A stretch of DNA of 16,894 nt from Bacillota bacterium. Lineage in GTDB: Bacteria; Bacillota; Negativicutes; Sporomusales; Sporomusaceae. Where the stretch lies: NCBI GenBank assembly GCA_023388195.1, contig JAEWGR010000061.1:1-16894 (forward strand), written 5' to 3'. The notes beneath the pieces are model-generated. The model saw only the letters and a list, made by a program, of their open reading frames with translations, ran no database searches and was not told the origin of the DNA. Shown here piece by piece: positions 15,585 through 16,894 of this stretch (the stretch's first letter is position 1; every line of letters starts with the position of its first letter). A program made the position numbers and the translations under genes.

Positions 15585-16421
15585 CTATTTACGCAGTATG
15601 TATTTTACGATCAGGAGGCTGAGTTCATATAGCAAAATCATGGGAATAGCCACCATCGTCTGGGAAAAAACATCGGGTGTCGGTGAAATCACGGCGCCGA
15701 TAACAAAAGACATAACCAGCACTATTTTGCGTTTTGCTGCCAAAAATGCCGAGCCAATGAGGCCTAATCTGGCTGTAACCAGAATAAACAGCGGCAATTC
15801 GAAAATAAATCCAAAGGGCAATAAAAAAGAAATTACAAAAGATAAGTATTGACTGATGGAAAACAGGGGCTGCAAATTTTCGTTAGCAAAACCCATGAAA
15901 AATTTGATCCCTGCCGGTAAAACCAGATAATAAGAAAAAATCAGGCCAACAAAAAATAAAATAACCGAAGCAGGTACCAGATAGATCCCTGCCGTTCGTT
16001 CATTATTGGTCATTGCCGGCATAATAAATGCCCATAACTGATACATAACAATCGGCAGGGCTAACAAAAATCCGGCAAAAACCGAGACTTTCAAATAGGT
16101 AAAAAAAGCCTCAGCCGGATTCATATAATAAAGTTTGCCCGCTGGCGCTGTAATCAGACCTGTTATCTCGGCAGCGTAAAAATAGCAAATAAGACTACCC
16201 ACAGCAATAGCCACAATCATAATGATTATTCTGCGGCGCAGCTCTTCAAGATGGCCAATTAACGACATTCCGCCCTGAGGCTGATCCTCAGAAGCAATTT
16301 CGTCTTCTTTTTCCCATTCTGACCCATCTCTAATCACTTTGTCAGTATATATCACACTATTTTCTGTTGTTTGTGGCACTGCTGATTGATTAGGTTCTTC
16401 CTTTTGCGTGTGCTCTGGCAT
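15585..16421 (-). CDS. tatC: Sec-independent protein translocase TatC
   Basis: TatC is the multi-spanning receptor of the twin-arginine export machinery. The 278-residue protein has an acidic, hydrophilic N-terminal extension of about 50 residues, then GHLEELRRR at 56-64, the family's cytoplasmic motif, and six hydrophobic segments. The conserved FGFIFELPLFI region lies before segment five, and NPAEAFFTYLKVSVFAG is also typical. The start ATG overlaps the tatA stop as TAATG with AAGGA 7 nt upstream, which argues for keeping the extension. A start at Met52 (MSLIGHLEE) would give a more usual length but has a weaker ribosome site. The Tat route exports folded cofactor proteins such as formate dehydrogenases and hydrogenases, which fits a quinone-using anaerobe. 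Confidence 0.95.
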   Translation of the reverse strand: MPEHTQKEEPNQSAVPQTTENSVIYTDKVIRDGSEWEKEDEIASEDQPQGGMSLIGHLEELRRRIIIMIVAIAVGSLICYFYAAEITGLITAPAGKLYYMNPAEAFFTYLKVSVFAGFLLALPIVMYQLWAFIMPAMTNNERTAGIYLVPASVILFFVGLIFSYYLVLPAGIKFFMGFANENLQPLFSISQYLSFVISFLLPFGFIFELPLFILVTARLGLIGSAFLAAKRKIVLVMSFVIGAVISPTPDVFSQTMVAIPMILLYELSLLIVKYILRK

Positions 16422-16636
16422 TAAATATCCTTCTTTTTCTCATCAGTCTGTTTATTATCAGGTGTGGCTTCAACTTTTGACGGCTCATCCTTATTTACAA
16501 TATCGCTGCTGGCCCGGCGGAATTCCTGAATCCCCTTACCAATTGCCTTCCCAACCTCGGGCAGTTTCCCCGGCCCAAACACGACAAGTGCAATAACTAA
16601 TATTAATACCAATTCCGGCATGCTGAAACTAAACAT
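16421..16636 (-). CDS. tatA: Twin-arginine translocase subunit TatA/TatE
   Basis: This 71-residue protein begins MFSFSMPELVLILVIALVVF, one transmembrane helix, then FGPGKLPEVGKAIGKGIQEF, the amphipathic hinge and helix typical of TatA, with a charged tail. It forms the pore of the Tat system with TatC. The ATG at 16636 is preferred because AAAAGGGG lies 9 nt before it; the ATG at 16645 directly abuts that site. The start lies 38 nt downstream of a strong -10 box, and the stop overlaps the tatC start by one base. Confidence 0.93.
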   Translation of the reverse strand: MFSFSMPELVLILVIALVVFGPGKLPEVGKAIGKGIQEFRRASSDIVNKDEPSKVEATPDNKQTDEKKKDI

Positions 16637-16673
16637 CAAAACCATCCCCTTTTCTGCATATCAATACAGCTAT

Positions 16674-16702
16674 ATTATACCTGCCCGTCCGGCAAAAAAC
16701 AA
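16674..16702 (-). promoter_or_regulatory. Promoter of the tatA-tatC-ubiD-ubiA group
   Basis: A perfect TATAAT (16674-16679) lies 17 nt from TTGTTT (16697-16702), a sigma-A type pair about 40 nt before tatA. The -35 hexamer matches only in its TTG part. Confidence 0.65.
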
Positions 16703-16758
16703 TCCATCAAAACGAATAGCAAAATACGGCTGCCTCTGATATGTCCGGTTATGACACA

Positions 16759-16894
16759 TTACGAAGGAAAGCCGTAATCTTCGTTAGGAATTTGCAACAG
16801 ATCTTTATTGCTTTTGCGCTTATTAAATGTATGGACTTTACCTGCTTTAATCTTGATGAGAACATCTTCCACCAGATTAAGATGCTCCTGCATC
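16759..16894 (-). CDS. C-terminal end of an unidentified protein (runs off the right edge)
   Basis: An open frame enters from the right edge and ends at TAA (16759-16761), giving at least 44 residues ending NEDYGFPS. The visible part is basic and hydrophilic (MQEHLNLVEDVLIKIKAGKV, then a lysine-rich stretch). The ATG at 16893 is at the very edge, so it cannot be told whether it is a start or an internal methionine. I do not recognise the family. The 113-nt gap to tatA contains a promoter, so this gene probably belongs to a separate unit. Confidence 0.45.
   Translation of the reverse strand, partial: MQEHLNLVEDVLIKIKAGKVHTFNKRKSNKDLLQIPNEDYGFPS

Noticed and set aside
1..16894. CRISPR arrays, tRNA or rRNA genes, insertion sequences with transposase, phage genes
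   Set aside because: No spaced direct repeats, RNA gene signatures or transposase frames were found on either strand.

Overview
The window is the core of a Wood-Ljungdahl (reductive acetyl-CoA) gene cluster, followed on its upstream side by a menaquinone/Tat gene group. Every gene I can support lies on the minus strand, so transcription runs from the right edge to the left edge. The combination of a complete CODH/ACS set, separate FchA and FolD, a UbiA/UbiD pair typical of menaquinone synthesis, TatAC, strong AGGAGG ribosome binding sites and moderate GC suggests an anaerobic acetogenic Firmicute. Within that group the gene order and protein character fit the Sporomusaceae (Sporomusa-like, quinone- and cytochrome-containing acetogens). 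This assignment is inferred from content, not from a database search.

Layout in transcription order: (1) the C-terminal tail of an unidentified gene at the right edge; (2) a promoter, then tatA-tatC-ubiD-ubiA, tightly packed with overlapping or near-overlapping ends; (3) about 295 bases without a gene, holding a terminator-like hairpin, an inverted-repeat structure and a candidate promoter with a palindrome; (4) fchA-folD-DUF3786-cooC-fhs, mostly the methyl-branch (formate to methylene-THF) enzymes; (5) acsA-acsB-acsC-acsV and the first 89 codons of acsF, the carbonyl branch and its maturation and reactivation factors. acsD, acsE and metF are not in the window and may lie beyond the left edge.

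The genes work together as follows. Fhs loads formate onto tetrahydrofolate, FchA cyclises the product to methenyl-THF, and FolD reduces it to methylene-THF. AcsA reduces CO2 to CO. AcsC, the large subunit of the corrinoid iron-sulfur protein, carries the methyl group, and AcsB joins methyl, CO and CoA into acetyl-CoA. CooC and AcsF are nickel-handling ATPases for CODH and ACS, and AcsV reductively rescues the oxidised corrinoid.

I see no wholly new system: the cluster is recognisable throughout. The observations most worth a second look are a FolD lacking the residues needed for cyclohydrolase activity, a series of hairpins placed in the gaps between the fhs-acsA-acsB-acsC-acsV genes, a possible 197-bp element with imperfect terminal inverted repeats before fchA, and a DUF3786 gene embedded in the operon.
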